Shown here piece by piece: positions 47,121-56,293 of a stretch of DNA of 64,000 nt. Made by a program: the position numbers and the translations under genes. Origin of the DNA: an uncultured Flavobacteriaceae bacterium (GTDB lineage Bacteria; Bacteroidota; Bacteroidia; Flavobacteriales; Flavobacteriaceae); contig CAJWLL010000002.1 in assembly GCA_913043275.1 (NCBI GenBank), forward strand, positions 62,001 through 126,000, written 5' to 3'. The notes below the pieces were generated by a model that ran no database searches, was not told the DNA's origin, and saw only the letters and a program-made list of their open reading frames with translations. Every line of letters begins with the position of its first letter. Position 1 is the stretch's first letter.

Positions 47121-48206
47121 TTAATTATTAATTTTTTCAGGGTCTTTGTCACGCCACCAAGTAGCCAAAGAAGAACCGGAAATGTTCATCCAAGGGCCAA
47201 AAACGGCCGGGGCCAGTCCAACAGTGGATACCTTGCCCATCTCAAGAGCAATTCCTGAGGCCAATCCTCCATTTTGCATTCCTACCTCTAGTGCAATGGT
47301 TCGACAGTCTTGTTCTCTCATTTTTAGTAATCTGCAACCCCAGTAACCCAGTAAATAACCCAATAAATTGTGTATTATTGCAGCAAGTATAAGTAAGATC
47401 CCAATGGATAAAAGTGAGTCTCTTCCTGCTGCGGTTATGATCACAATGATCAAAGTAATGGCAGTCATCGAAACAATAGGCATGGCTTTGTCCAGCCATT
47501 TGGCTTTGCCATGAAAAAAGTGATTGAAAACCAAACCCAGAATTACGGGAAGAATTACCATTTTTACAATACTGAGCATCATGGCAACAAAATCAATAGG
47601 AACAAATGCTCCCGCAAAGTATTTCATTAAAAAGGGGGTCATAAATGGTGCTAGTAAAGTGGCTACTGCTGTTAGTGTTACCGAAAGAGCAACATTTGCT
47701 TTTGCCAAGTAGGCCATTACATTGGAAGCCAATCCACTAGGGGAGGAACCAATTAGGACTACTCCTGCTGCGATCTCAGCCGGGAAATTGAATAAGGTCG
47801 CCAGAGTAAAACCCAAAAAGGGCATGATACTGAATTGACAAACAAGACCGACTAAAACTCCTTTGGGCATTTTTATAACACCATAGAAGTCATTAAAACT
47901 CATAGCAGTTCCCATTCCAAACATGATGATTTGAAGGAGTGGAACAATGAGTTTTTTGAGTTGAAAATCACCCAATTGTACAAAAGTTTGAGGATAAAAA
48001 AGAGAAAGACTTACGGCAGTAAAAATTAGTACGGTAAAGGAAAATCCCTTTAAGTTTTGTGTACCTCTCATACCCAGTGCCAAAGTTAGAAAGAACAAAA
48101 TCAGTGGTGGCCCAATCATGGCAATATTACCAGAAAAATAAAGTACAATGGAAAGGATAAACATCAAGCCTGTTAAAGCAAAAAAATATTTAGAAATTGT
48201 TTTCAT
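47121..48206 (-). CDS. BASS-family (bile acid:sodium symporter-like) importer
   Basis: A 361-residue Na+-coupled transporter of the BASS/SBF family with about ten helices. Features are MFGMGTAMSFNDF, the IGSSPSGLASNVMAYLAKA sodium-site crossover helix and EVGMQNGGLASGIALEMG. Bacterial and plant members move pyruvate, other 2-keto acids and organic anions. Between an exported deacetylase and an exported aldolase, import of a keto-acid end product is a fitting role. Its ATG overlaps the deacetylase stop by 4 bases. Confidence 0.92.
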   Translation of the reverse strand: MKTISKYFFALTGLMFILSIVLYFSGNIAMIGPPLILFFLTLALGMRGTQNLKGFSFTVLIFTAVSLSLFYPQTFVQLGDFQLKKLIVPLLQIIMFGMGTAMSFNDFYGVIKMPKGVLVGLVCQFSIMPFLGFTLATLFNFPAEIAAGVVLIGSSPSGLASNVMAYLAKANVALSVTLTAVATLLAPFMTPFLMKYFAGAFVPIDFVAMMLSIVKMVILPVILGLVFNHFFHGKAKWLDKAMPIVSMTAITLIIVIITAAGRDSLLSIGILLILAAIIHNLLGYLLGYWGCRLLKMREQDCRTIALEVGMQNGGLASGIALEMGKVSTVGLAPAVFGPWMNISGSSLATWWRDKDPEKINN

Positions 48207-49450
48207 TTAATTTTCCAATCATTGCTGGCCAATCCGTTTAAGTCATATACTACATTTCCATCTCTTAGGGTCAATTCACATTCTATTTTCTGGTTTCCTT
48301 TCATTCTTTTTCCTCTGGTATCAATAAAACCAAAATCTCCTTTTCTTATTTTAAGCACAGCAACATCTGCAATCGCTCCGAGGGACAAGTGACCAATGTC
48401 TTTTCTTTGCAAGTATTTGGCAGGGTTGGAAGTGGTGGCTGCAATGATTTCTTGAATACTTAGTCCAATATTTAAAAATTTGGACATCACATTGTTGATA
48501 TTCTTCATTCCCCCATTCATACTACCCGTGTGAAGGTCAGTACTAATTGCATTGGGTTTGAGTCCTTGTTTTATAGCTGGAATGGCTTGCTCAAAAAGAA
48601 AGCTTCCTCCTCCGTGTCCGACATCAAAAACAATTCCCCTTTTTTGAGCCTCAAAAATATAATCTCTTACTTTTCCATTTTCGGCGACTATTGGCGTTCT
48701 TCCATTTACATGCGCATAGGTATGGGTGAAAATATCCCCGGGTCTAAGTTTTTCCAGGAGTAACTTATCCAAAGGTAGTTCGGGATTACTTCCTCCAAAA
48801 TCAATCATAACAGGAATACTTGCCAATCTTCCAGCTTCTGTAACAATATCGGTCGGGGTCCAATCAAAACCCATGAAATGTGCCAGTTTGATTCCAACCA
48901 CATGATCTTTATTTTGCCTAGCTACTAAGGCAGTCATTTTAGGATTCATGTCGTCAATATTTTGTTCCCATGCTCCACCACTCATACCTACTCCAATAAT
49001 ATTGAGAAAGGAAAGGACTCGGGTTTTGGACTGGTCAATGACTTGGGATTTAAAAAGCTCAAAATTTTTCCAACCGGCTCCTCCTACATCGACAATTGTA
49101 GTAACACCTGAACGGAATGTAAAACCATCAGGTGCCAAGGCGGTAAAACTATTACTTAAATATCGATTGGGAACCGTACCGTGAAAGTTGTGACTGTGCA
49201 TATCAATGAGTCCCGGACTGACAATCATGCCCGATGCATCCACCACTTTTTTGGCTTGAGTGGCAGGAATATTATTTTTTATGGCTGCAATTTTCCCTCC
49301 TTTAACAGCGATATCCATTACCTGATCGATTTCATTTGCAGGGTCGATTAAATGGCCCCCTTTAATGACAATATCATAGCTCTGAGACATGAGTGCAGTA
49401 CTCATCATTATTAGTATTACAAAATATAATTTTGATTTTCTCATATACAT
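48203..49450 (-). CDS. Exported amidohydrolase/deacetylase (COG3964-like)
   Basis: A 415-residue amidohydrolase-superfamily enzyme with a Sec signal (FVILIMMSTALMSQ). Metal-binding residues are in GLIDMHSHN (HxH), a likely bridging Lys in VGIKLAHF, THTYAHVNG, DVGHGGGS and the Asp in ISTDLHTG. This matches the branch annotated as amidohydrolase/deacetylase (COG3964), whose members hydrolyse N-acyl or O-acyl groups and, as I recall, are often encoded beside SelA-like PLP enzymes, as here. ATGs at 49450 and 49444 are both possible. It overlaps the BASS gene. Confidence 0.9.
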   Translation of the reverse strand: MYMRKSKLYFVILIMMSTALMSQSYDIVIKGGHLIDPANEIDQVMDIAVKGGKIAAIKNNIPATQAKKVVDASGMIVSPGLIDMHSHNFHGTVPNRYLSNSFTALAPDGFTFRSGVTTIVDVGGAGWKNFELFKSQVIDQSKTRVLSFLNIIGVGMSGGAWEQNIDDMNPKMTALVARQNKDHVVGIKLAHFMGFDWTPTDIVTEAGRLASIPVMIDFGGSNPELPLDKLLLEKLRPGDIFTHTYAHVNGRTPIVAENGKVRDYIFEAQKRGIVFDVGHGGGSFLFEQAIPAIKQGLKPNAISTDLHTGSMNGGMKNINNVMSKFLNIGLSIQEIIAATTSNPAKYLQRKDIGHLSLGAIADVAVLKIRKGDFGFIDTRGKRMKGNQKIECELTLRDGNVVYDLNGLASNDWKIK

Positions 49451-49466
49451 TCGTTTAAGTTACAAT

Positions 49467-51215
49467 TTATTGTGTTTCTTTTTTGTTTGATTTTCTAAAA
49501 TTTTCTACCTCTTCAGGCAAAATACTTTGGGCTTGATTACCAAAGTTGGTTCTAATATAGGTCAGCACATCTGCAATTTGATCATCATTCAAAAACGAGT
49601 GTTGAGGCATCACACCATCATAAATTTCTCCATTTACTTCAATGATTCCTTCCATTCCGTTAAGGATAATTTTCGTCAATCGTTCTTTATTTCCCGTTAC
49701 CCAATCAGTCCCATTAAGGGGTGGAAATCTTCCCGAGGTTCCCATGCCGTTAGATTGATGGCACGCCATACAGTATTGGTTATAAATTTTCTGACCAATG
49801 GCCATGTTTTTGGGTTCAATTCTATCTGTTACAATATCAGGAGTTCTTATATGGCTTAAAGTTTTTCTTTCTTGCATTTCGGCCAGTTGTGATGGGCCAA
49901 AGTTTTTAATATCTCCTTTAAATTGTACCTTCCAAATCCTGCCTTTTTCAGTTTCCCCAATATACATTGAGCCATCGGGAGCAAAGGCTATACCCATGGG
50001 GCGAAATTTTGCATCTCTTGTATTAACGATAGGGTCTATCCCTGAGAAACCATCGGCAAAAACTTCATAGGGTCCGGAGGGTTTACCATTTTCAAACGGG
50101 ACAAAACCAATAAAATAACTGGATTGGGGGTAGGGTGCCCTGTTGGTAGAACCATGAAAAGCGATAAAAGCTCCATTTTTATAGTGATTCGGAAATCCAT
50201 CACCATCATAAAAGACTAAATCGTTTGGAGCCCAATGACCTGGAAACCCAATCACAGGGTCTTTGTAGCCTGAACAGCGACCAATAATGGTTCCATCACC
50301 ACCATATTCTGGGGCCAGTACTTTTTTGCCTTGCATTTGATCGTAAAAGCAGTAAGGCCAACCAAAGTGATCCCCTTTTTCTATTTTAACAAATTCCTCT
50401 GATGGGAGAAGAGCACTTTCCCATTGGCTAAAGTGATTTGGCCACAGCCGGTGTAAATCATCTCTTCCATGCACTACTGCATAAAGGTTTTGATCGGAAG
50501 TATTCCAGTCCAATGCCACGATGCTTCTTAGTCCGGTGGCATAAAATTCACCGTCTTTTTGGGTTTGCCCTATTTTTTCTGCATCAAAACGCCATATACC
50601 ACCGTGATCCTCCAATAAAGGGCAGGGATCTTGGCCTGGTGCCAATGGAGTTCTCTTGGGGTTTTGGCAGGCGTTATTGGGAGCGCCAAATGGAACAAAA
50701 ATATGTCCTTTTTCATCAAAGGCAATCGGCTTAGCAATGTGTTCGTGCGAGCCGTGAGCATGATCATCATGGACAATTATTTCTGCCGCTCCACTTGGAA
50801 CAAGCTTTTTGTCATCCAACTTGACTCTATAAACGGTGAGTTGAGAACTGAAGTATAGGTATCCTTTGTATATTCTTGCTGCAGTTGAATAACTTCCTCT
50901 TTGTAGCATATGGTATTCCCCAAACTTCACTAAAGAGTCTGCAACCCCGTCATTATTTAAGTCTCTTATGGCAGCCATTACTCCTGCTTCGCTGGGCCGT
51001 TTGAATTTGGCGTACAAGTCTCCATTTTTATTAACAGCCATATGGCGAACAGTTTCACTGATACTGTCCACATAAACAGTTGCTTCAAAGCCTTGGGGAA
51101 GGTAAAGTTTTGCCTTGGTATTCGAACTTTCACAACTCAAAATTGTCACCAACAAAAACAAGTTTAGTATTCCAAATTTGCTAAGGATAAAATTTATAAT
51201 TCTATCAATTCTCAC
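49467..51215 (-). CDS. PQQ-type sugar dehydrogenase-like protein fused to cytochrome c
   Basis: A 582-residue exported protein with a lipoprotein signal (LVTILSCESS). Residues ~35-430 form a six-bladed propeller of the soluble glucose / L-sorbosone dehydrogenase type (GLRSIVALDWN, EEFVKIEKGDHFGWPYC, FRPMGIAFAPDGSMYIGE). About 470-560 are a cytochrome c domain with CMACH and a likely Met ligand in GVMPQHSFL. PQQ-dependent oxidation of a sugar or aldehyde with electron transfer to the haem is expected. The start is GTG at 51215. Electrons could pass to the act-cox chain. Confidence 0.88.
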   Translation of the reverse strand: MRIDRIINFILSKFGILNLFLLVTILSCESSNTKAKLYLPQGFEATVYVDSISETVRHMAVNKNGDLYAKFKRPSEAGVMAAIRDLNNDGVADSLVKFGEYHMLQRGSYSTAARIYKGYLYFSSQLTVYRVKLDDKKLVPSGAAEIIVHDDHAHGSHEHIAKPIAFDEKGHIFVPFGAPNNACQNPKRTPLAPGQDPCPLLEDHGGIWRFDAEKIGQTQKDGEFYATGLRSIVALDWNTSDQNLYAVVHGRDDLHRLWPNHFSQWESALLPSEEFVKIEKGDHFGWPYCFYDQMQGKKVLAPEYGGDGTIIGRCSGYKDPVIGFPGHWAPNDLVFYDGDGFPNHYKNGAFIAFHGSTNRAPYPQSSYFIGFVPFENGKPSGPYEVFADGFSGIDPIVNTRDAKFRPMGIAFAPDGSMYIGETEKGRIWKVQFKGDIKNFGPSQLAEMQERKTLSHIRTPDIVTDRIEPKNMAIGQKIYNQYCMACHQSNGMGTSGRFPPLNGTDWVTGNKERLTKIILNGMEGIIEVNGEIYDGVMPQHSFLNDDQIADVLTYIRTNFGNQAQSILPEEVENFRKSNKKETQ

Positions 51216-51234
51216 TATCAGTTTTTGTTATAAT

Positions 51235-51954
51235 TTATTGAAAATTTAAAATTCCAAAATGTTCGGGACGGTGAAAATCGGGCTTTGGTGTTTTGACTTG
51301 GTTCCAGCTTAAATAATGGAGTTTAGAGGTGTCGTCTCCACATTTATAAAAGTTGGCATTGGAAACCAGTTTAGAAAAACTTAATCCATCACTATAGGTA
51401 AAAATAGAGGAAGGGATGACCACCACCATTTCCCATTCAAAAATTCCCGATTTTTCTTCAAAAGATTCTTCGCCTAGGGTGGACCAGATTTTGATTTCAT
51501 TTTCTATTAATTCAGGAGGGATAAAAGTTCGTTTTCCTCGGCCAGGGCCATAGGCAAGGTGTGTAGTGCCGATACAGTTAAATTCGAAATTGTAATAATT
51601 TCCGTTTTGAAGCGGATCTATAAAAAACTCCACGCAACTGTCTCTGTGAACTGCCGAATTGGAATCCGTTCTTTGGGCTAAGATATGTTCTTCTTTTATG
51701 TAATACTTAAGAAACAAAAGGCTATCATCGTGTGCGATTCTGAAATTCACTTCAGGTTGATAGGGGAATTCCTTCCATTCCAACCAATTAATTTTATTGA
51801 GCAATGTATTTTCCTCGAGAGCGATTGAGATATTTTCATAACTCAAGAAGTTCTTGATAGAAATTTTTGGAACGTCAATACTTTGGCTTTTCATGTCTGA
51901 ACAGCTCCATAATAAGATTAAGATTATAAAGCTAATTAACTTAAATTTGATCAT
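51235..51954 (-). CDS. Lipoprotein with carbohydrate-binding family 9-like domain
   Basis: A 239-residue lipoprotein (signal ending in LILLWSCSDM). It has one domain resembling carbohydrate-binding module family 9-like proteins (NFRIAHDDSLLFLKYYI, VHRDSCVEFFIDP, YYNFEFNCIGT and the closing FHRPEHFG). Stand-alone members are thought to bind sugars in the periplasm. It is the first gene of the exported-enzyme operon, 19 bases before the PQQ-type dehydrogenase, and is divergent from the SMP-30 gene across only 30-40 bases, so the two units probably share control. Confidence 0.85.
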   Translation of the reverse strand: MIKFKLISFIILILLWSCSDMKSQSIDVPKISIKNFLSYENISIALEENTLLNKINWLEWKEFPYQPEVNFRIAHDDSLLFLKYYIKEEHILAQRTDSNSAVHRDSCVEFFIDPLQNGNYYNFEFNCIGTTHLAYGPGRGKRTFIPPELIENEIKIWSTLGEESFEEKSGIFEWEMVVVIPSSIFTYSDGLSFSKLVSNANFYKCGDDTSKLHYLSWNQVKTPKPDFHRPEHFGILNFQ

Positions 51955-51993
51955 AGTTTAAATTTAAATTAATTAATTTACAAATTGAAATTT

Positions 51994-52890
51994 ATGCTTA
52001 TGAAAACTCCAATTTTAATAACACTTATATTAATATTAGTATTTTGTGGTTCATGTGACAAAAAAGAAGTGCAGTATCAATCTAGGGATTTAGTCTTTGT
52101 AGGGGAATTTACAACAGGACTTGAGGGACCGGCGGTTGACCAAGAGGGCAATCTCTATTTTGTTAACCCCACTCACAGTGGTTCTGTTGGTAAGGTTGAC
52201 ACTGAGGGAAATTTTAGTTTGTTTATTGAACACTTACCTGAAGGAAGTACTGCCAATGGAATACGATTTGGTCAAGATCAAAGTATGTATCTGGCAGATT
52301 ATACTGGACACAATGTTTTGAAAGTGAATCTACTAACAAAAGAGGTAAGTGTATATGCGCACGATTCATTGCTGAATCAGCCGAATGACTTGGCGATCTG
52401 TTGTAATGACAGAATGTTTGCCTCAGACCCCAATTGGAAAGAAAGTACGGGTCAGCTTTGGAGAGTTGAAAATGGTCAATTTCACCTTTTGGCCAAAGAT
52501 ATGGGAACCACTAATGGGGTGGAGGTAAGCCCTGATGGGAAAACCCTGTACGTTAATGAGAGTGCTCAAAAAAAAGTCTGGGCTTTTGACTTGGACCCCC
52601 AAGGAAATATTTCCAACAAAAGACTTTTCCATCAATTTGATGATTTTGGAATGGATGGAATGCGCTGCGATGTAGAAGGGAATTTATACGTCACAAGATA
52701 TGGTAAAGGAACTGTGGCCAAGTTATCCTCTGAAGGAATACTTTTATTAGAGGTTCAGACCAAAGGTAAAAAGCCTTCCAATATCACCTTTGGAGGTAAA
52801 GATGGTAAAACAGCCTACATTACGTTACAAGATCGAGGTTATATTGAAACTTTTAGGGTAGAAAAAGCGGGTAGGTCATTTGTGAATTAG
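51994..52890 (+). CDS. SMP-30/gluconolactonase-family lipoprotein
   Basis: A 298-residue lipoprotein (signal ending in LVFCGSCDKKE) with a six-bladed propeller of the SMP-30/gluconolactonase/LRE family. Metal ligands are visible: Glu in LEGPAVD, Asn in QPNDLAI, and Asp in FGMDGMRCD. The likely reaction is hydrolysis of a sugar lactone in the periplasm, the product expected from the divergent PQQ-type dehydrogenase. The frame opens at TTG 51985; the ATGs at 51994 and 52000 are better starts, and I list the first. Confidence 0.87.
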   Translation: MLMKTPILITLILILVFCGSCDKKEVQYQSRDLVFVGEFTTGLEGPAVDQEGNLYFVNPTHSGSVGKVDTEGNFSLFIEHLPEGSTANGIRFGQDQSMYLADYTGHNVLKVNLLTKEVSVYAHDSLLNQPNDLAICCNDRMFASDPNWKESTGQLWRVENGQFHLLAKDMGTTNGVEVSPDGKTLYVNESAQKKVWAFDLDPQGNISNKRLFHQFDDFGMDGMRCDVEGNLYVTRYGKGTVAKLSSEGILLLEVQTKGKKPSNITFGGKDGKTAYITLQDRGYIETFRVEKAGRSFVN

Positions 52891-52908
52891 AATAAATGTA
52901 AATCACTT

Positions 52909-53088
52909 ATGCATTTTAACTGGCTGCATTTAGCCTTTATCATTGCCTATTTCTTCATAGTATTGGGGGTAGGCTTGTGGATTTCAAAACTTGCGAGAAA
53001 CAATTTGGATGAATATTTACTGGGGGGAAAATCAAATCAAATGTCGTTTGTTGGGTTTTCCAATGCTTCAGGAATGTTCGATATTTAA
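52909..53088 (+). pseudogene. Truncated N-terminal remnant of a sodium:solute symporter
   Basis: A 59-codon frame starting with ATG. It matches the beginning of an SSS symporter: a first helix (LAFIIAYFFIVLGVGLWIS), then DEYLLGGKSNQMSFVGFSN and ASGMFDI, followed at once by a stop. Full symporters continue with about 450 more residues after this segment, and none are found before the AGE gene 30 bases on. It is a remnant, probably from a deletion that left the 5' end. AGE genes often accompany such symporters. Confidence 0.8.
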
Positions 53089-53118
53089 AGTGTTATCTAG
53101 AATATTTAAACAAAAAAA

Positions 53119-54288
53119 ATGAATTTCACCTCTTTCTCAGCATTGTATTTGAAAGAGTTGACCCATGAGGTAATCCCCTTTTGGGAAAAATACAGTATCG
53201 ACCATAAATATGGTGGTTTTTTTACCTGTATTGACTCTAACCACCGGGTTTATGACACCGATAAATTCGTTTGGTTACAAGCGCGACAAGTATGGACATT
53301 CGCCACCATGTACGACCAATTTGAAAAAAATGAATCTTGGCTGAAAATGGCTCAGTTGGGGAGCGACTTTTTAGTGAAATACGGTCATGACGGGGCTTAT
53401 AATTGGTTTTTTTCTCTCAAAAGAGATGGTCAGCCCTTGGTGATGCCCTATAACATTTTTTCTTACACTTTTGCCTGCATGGCCATGGGAAAAATGCATC
53501 AGATCACCGGAGAAGAAAAGTACAAAACAGCTGTGGATCAAACTTTGAAAAAAATCACCCAAAGGATGGTAAAACCTAAAGATCGTTGGGACAAATCTTA
53601 TCCAGATGCACGGCCTCTCAAAAACTTTGCCTTACCCATGATCCTTTGCAATCTTTATAACGAACTGGGAGATTTGGTACCGGAAGAGGAAAAAAAACAA
53701 TGCATCTATAGTTATGTTAACGAAATATTTGATCTCTTCTGGGATGATAAAAGAGGCGTAATTCTAGAAAACATATCCCCTGACGGTGGCTTTTCTGATA
53801 GCTTTGATGGCCGTCTGGTCAACCCTGGTCATGGTCTGGAGGCCATGTGGTTTATTATGGAATTGGGGGTACAATTTGACCGTAAGAACTGGATTGAACG
53901 ATCTGTTGAAATGGCCTTGTCTATTGTCGAAAAAGGTTGGGACAAAGAACAAGAGGGTATTTTTTATTTTTTGGATGCTGAGGGGCATCCACCGCAAAAG
54001 TTAGAATGGGATCAAAAATTGTGGTGGGTTCATTTGGAGGCAATGATTTGTTTGCTCAAAGGATATGAATTAACAGCTTCAAAAGCATGTTGGGATTGGT
54101 TCGAAACTATCCATCGCTATACTTGGCAGCATTTTAGAGACATAAAACGAGGAGGGGAGTGGTATGGCTATTTAAATCGATCTGGTGAGCAATTGCTAAA
54201 TTTGAAAGGAGGGAAATGGAAGGGCTGTTTTCACGTGCCCCGTGCCTTGAGCCAACTCTATAAAATTTCCGAAAGACTAAAAATATAA
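53119..54288 (+). CDS. AGE-family (N-acylglucosamine 2-epimerase-like) epimerase/isomerase
   Basis: A 389-residue (alpha/alpha)6-barrel protein of the AGE family. Members interconvert N-acetylglucosamine/N-acetylmannosamine, mannose/glucose or cellobiose derivatives. Family features are KFVWLQARQVWTFATMYD, NPGHGLEAMWFIMELG (catalytic His) and the closing GCFHVPRALSQLY. There is no signal peptide, so it is cytoplasmic. It follows a symporter remnant. An amino-sugar or mannose substrate is possible but is not fixed by sequence. Confidence 0.9.
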   Translation: MNFTSFSALYLKELTHEVIPFWEKYSIDHKYGGFFTCIDSNHRVYDTDKFVWLQARQVWTFATMYDQFEKNESWLKMAQLGSDFLVKYGHDGAYNWFFSLKRDGQPLVMPYNIFSYTFACMAMGKMHQITGEEKYKTAVDQTLKKITQRMVKPKDRWDKSYPDARPLKNFALPMILCNLYNELGDLVPEEEKKQCIYSYVNEIFDLFWDDKRGVILENISPDGGFSDSFDGRLVNPGHGLEAMWFIMELGVQFDRKNWIERSVEMALSIVEKGWDKEQEGIFYFLDAEGHPPQKLEWDQKLWWVHLEAMICLLKGYELTASKACWDWFETIHRYTWQHFRDIKRGGEWYGYLNRSGEQLLNLKGGKWKGCFHVPRALSQLYKISERLKI

Positions 54289-54379
54289 ATAGCCATCACT
54301 GACATTTACATGCCCAGAGCAGGTTGTTGTTGAACAAGATAAAATCGTAAATTACAACAACTTATATGATTCTAAACCG

Positions 54380-56263
54380 ATGAAAAGCACTTTAAATACC
54401 TTTCTAACAATCTTATTACTCTCTATGATTTCGTGTGAGAAAGTTGAATTGCAAACAGATGTATTGGTCATTGGGGGTAGTACCAGTGGAGTAGCTGCTG
54501 CACTGTCCTCTGCGAGACAAGGTGCTGAGACGACCTTGTTAGAGGAAGGGCCTTGGCTCGGGGGAATGCTTACTGCTGCCGGGGTCAGTGCTGTAGATGG
54601 AAACACCAAACTCCCATCGGGTATTTGGGGAGAATTCAGAGACAGTTTGATCAATCGTTATGGCAGTAAAAAAGCACTGCAAACCGGTTGGGTAAGCAAT
54701 CACCTTTTTGAACCTACCGTCGGAAATCAGATCTTTCAAAACATGGTCAAAAATGAACCCTTGCTAAAACCATATTTTGGAGCTAAACTCATCACCATTG
54801 AAAAAAAAGAGAATGGATGGGAAATTAAGTATAATCAATCCAATGAAATCATCACCCTTTTTGCAAAAATTGTCATTGACGCCACTGAATTAGGAGATAT
54901 TGCAGCTCGGGTCGGAATCCCATTCGATGTGGGCATGGATAGTAAAAACACCCATGGTGAGAAAATTGCTCCAGAGAAAGAAAATGATGTGGTTCAAGAT
55001 TTGACATATGTGATGATTTTGGAGGATTATGGCGTGGATAAGACCATTGAAAAACCCAAGGGTTATAATCCTGAAGCTTTCTATTGTGCTAGTCAAAGCG
55101 AGAAGTGTCAAAATGGAGAATCTATGAATATGACATTATGGCCTAAGGACAGTTTGTTGTCCTACGGTCGTTTGCCCAATGGAAAAGTAATGATTAACTG
55201 GCCGATCAACGGCAATGATTATTATGTAAATGCGATCGAACAATCAGAGGAAGAAAGAACCAAGTCTTTTGAAAAAGCCAAACGGAAATCCTTACAGTTT
55301 TTGTATTATTTACAGAGTGAATTGGGTTTCAATACCTACAGTCTCTCACAAGGAGTTTTTCCTACAGCAGATGACTTTCCTTTGATTCCGTACCATCGCG
55401 AGTCTAGAAGAATAAAAGGACTTGCTACATTGACAGTCAATCATATTGCCCAACCTTATGACCAGTTGCAGCCCCTTTACAGAACTGGTATTGCTGTGGG
55501 GGACTATCCCGTGGACCATCATCATGCAAGACATCCCGACGCAGCTAAATTGCCGGAACTTCATTTTTACCCTGTTCCTTCCTATAGTGTACCGATGGGA
55601 TGTTTACTTCCAGAAAGCATCGAGAATTTTATAGTCGCTGAAAAGTCCATTTCTGTAACCAATATTTCCAATGGCACTACCCGCTTACAACCCGTAGTTT
55701 TGCAAATAGGACAGGCGGCAGGGGTGATAGCAGCATTGAGTATTCAAAAAAAAATCATCCCTACTGAGTTGAGCGTAAGAGCAGTGCAAAGTCAACTTTT
55801 GGATCAGGGGACTTATCTTTTACCTTATTTGGATGTACCCAAATCACACCCTCGTTTTAAAATTTACCAATGCATAGGTGCTACAGGACTTTTGAAGGGT
55901 ACAGGAATGAATGTGGGTTGGGAAAATCAAACATGGTTTTTCCCCGACAAGGAACTGAGCCAATCGGATCTGAACCAAGCCATTTCTGTATTGCTGGCAT
56001 TCGAGAACATTCCATCTCCCGTATCACGTAAAAATCAAGATATGCTGCAATGGTTTAAAAAATTACATCCCTTATTTTCGTCAGAAAATTCCCTCCCAGA
56101 TTGGATCAAAGATACATCTGCCTTTTATGGGTTTTTAGGAACTGAAATTGAACCCCAAGGGAATATCAGCCGTGGAAATTTTGCGGTCCTTTTGAATGCA
56201 ATAATTGACCCTTTCCACACCCAACCGATTGACCTGTATGGCAAATTTATTTTGGATCAATGA
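54380..56263 (+). CDS. Exported FAD-dependent oxidoreductase (FAD_oxidored family)
   Basis: A 627-residue flavoprotein with a lipoprotein signal (LLSMISCEKVE). The FAD-binding motif is VLVIGGSTSGVAAALSSA, followed by EEGPWLGGMLTAAGVSA, both typical of the FAD_oxidored family found in polysaccharide and sugar catabolism loci. The C-terminal half has IGQAAGVIAALS, then a helical tail. The oxidation substrate is not known for most members. It stands at the end of the accessory region, 30 bases before maeB, but codes for a different kind of function. Confidence 0.87.
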   Translation: MKSTLNTFLTILLLSMISCEKVELQTDVLVIGGSTSGVAAALSSARQGAETTLLEEGPWLGGMLTAAGVSAVDGNTKLPSGIWGEFRDSLINRYGSKKALQTGWVSNHLFEPTVGNQIFQNMVKNEPLLKPYFGAKLITIEKKENGWEIKYNQSNEIITLFAKIVIDATELGDIAARVGIPFDVGMDSKNTHGEKIAPEKENDVVQDLTYVMILEDYGVDKTIEKPKGYNPEAFYCASQSEKCQNGESMNMTLWPKDSLLSYGRLPNGKVMINWPINGNDYYVNAIEQSEEERTKSFEKAKRKSLQFLYYLQSELGFNTYSLSQGVFPTADDFPLIPYHRESRRIKGLATLTVNHIAQPYDQLQPLYRTGIAVGDYPVDHHHARHPDAAKLPELHFYPVPSYSVPMGCLLPESIENFIVAEKSISVTNISNGTTRLQPVVLQIGQAAGVIAALSIQKKIIPTELSVRAVQSQLLDQGTYLLPYLDVPKSHPRFKIYQCIGATGLLKGTGMNVGWENQTWFFPDKELSQSDLNQAISVLLAFENIPSPVSRKNQDMLQWFKKLHPLFSSENSLPDWIKDTSAFYGFLGTEIEPQGNISRGNFAVLLNAIIDPFHTQPIDLYGKFILDQ

Positions 56264-56293
56264 TTTACTATTTTTGTAAAACAAGACAATTAA

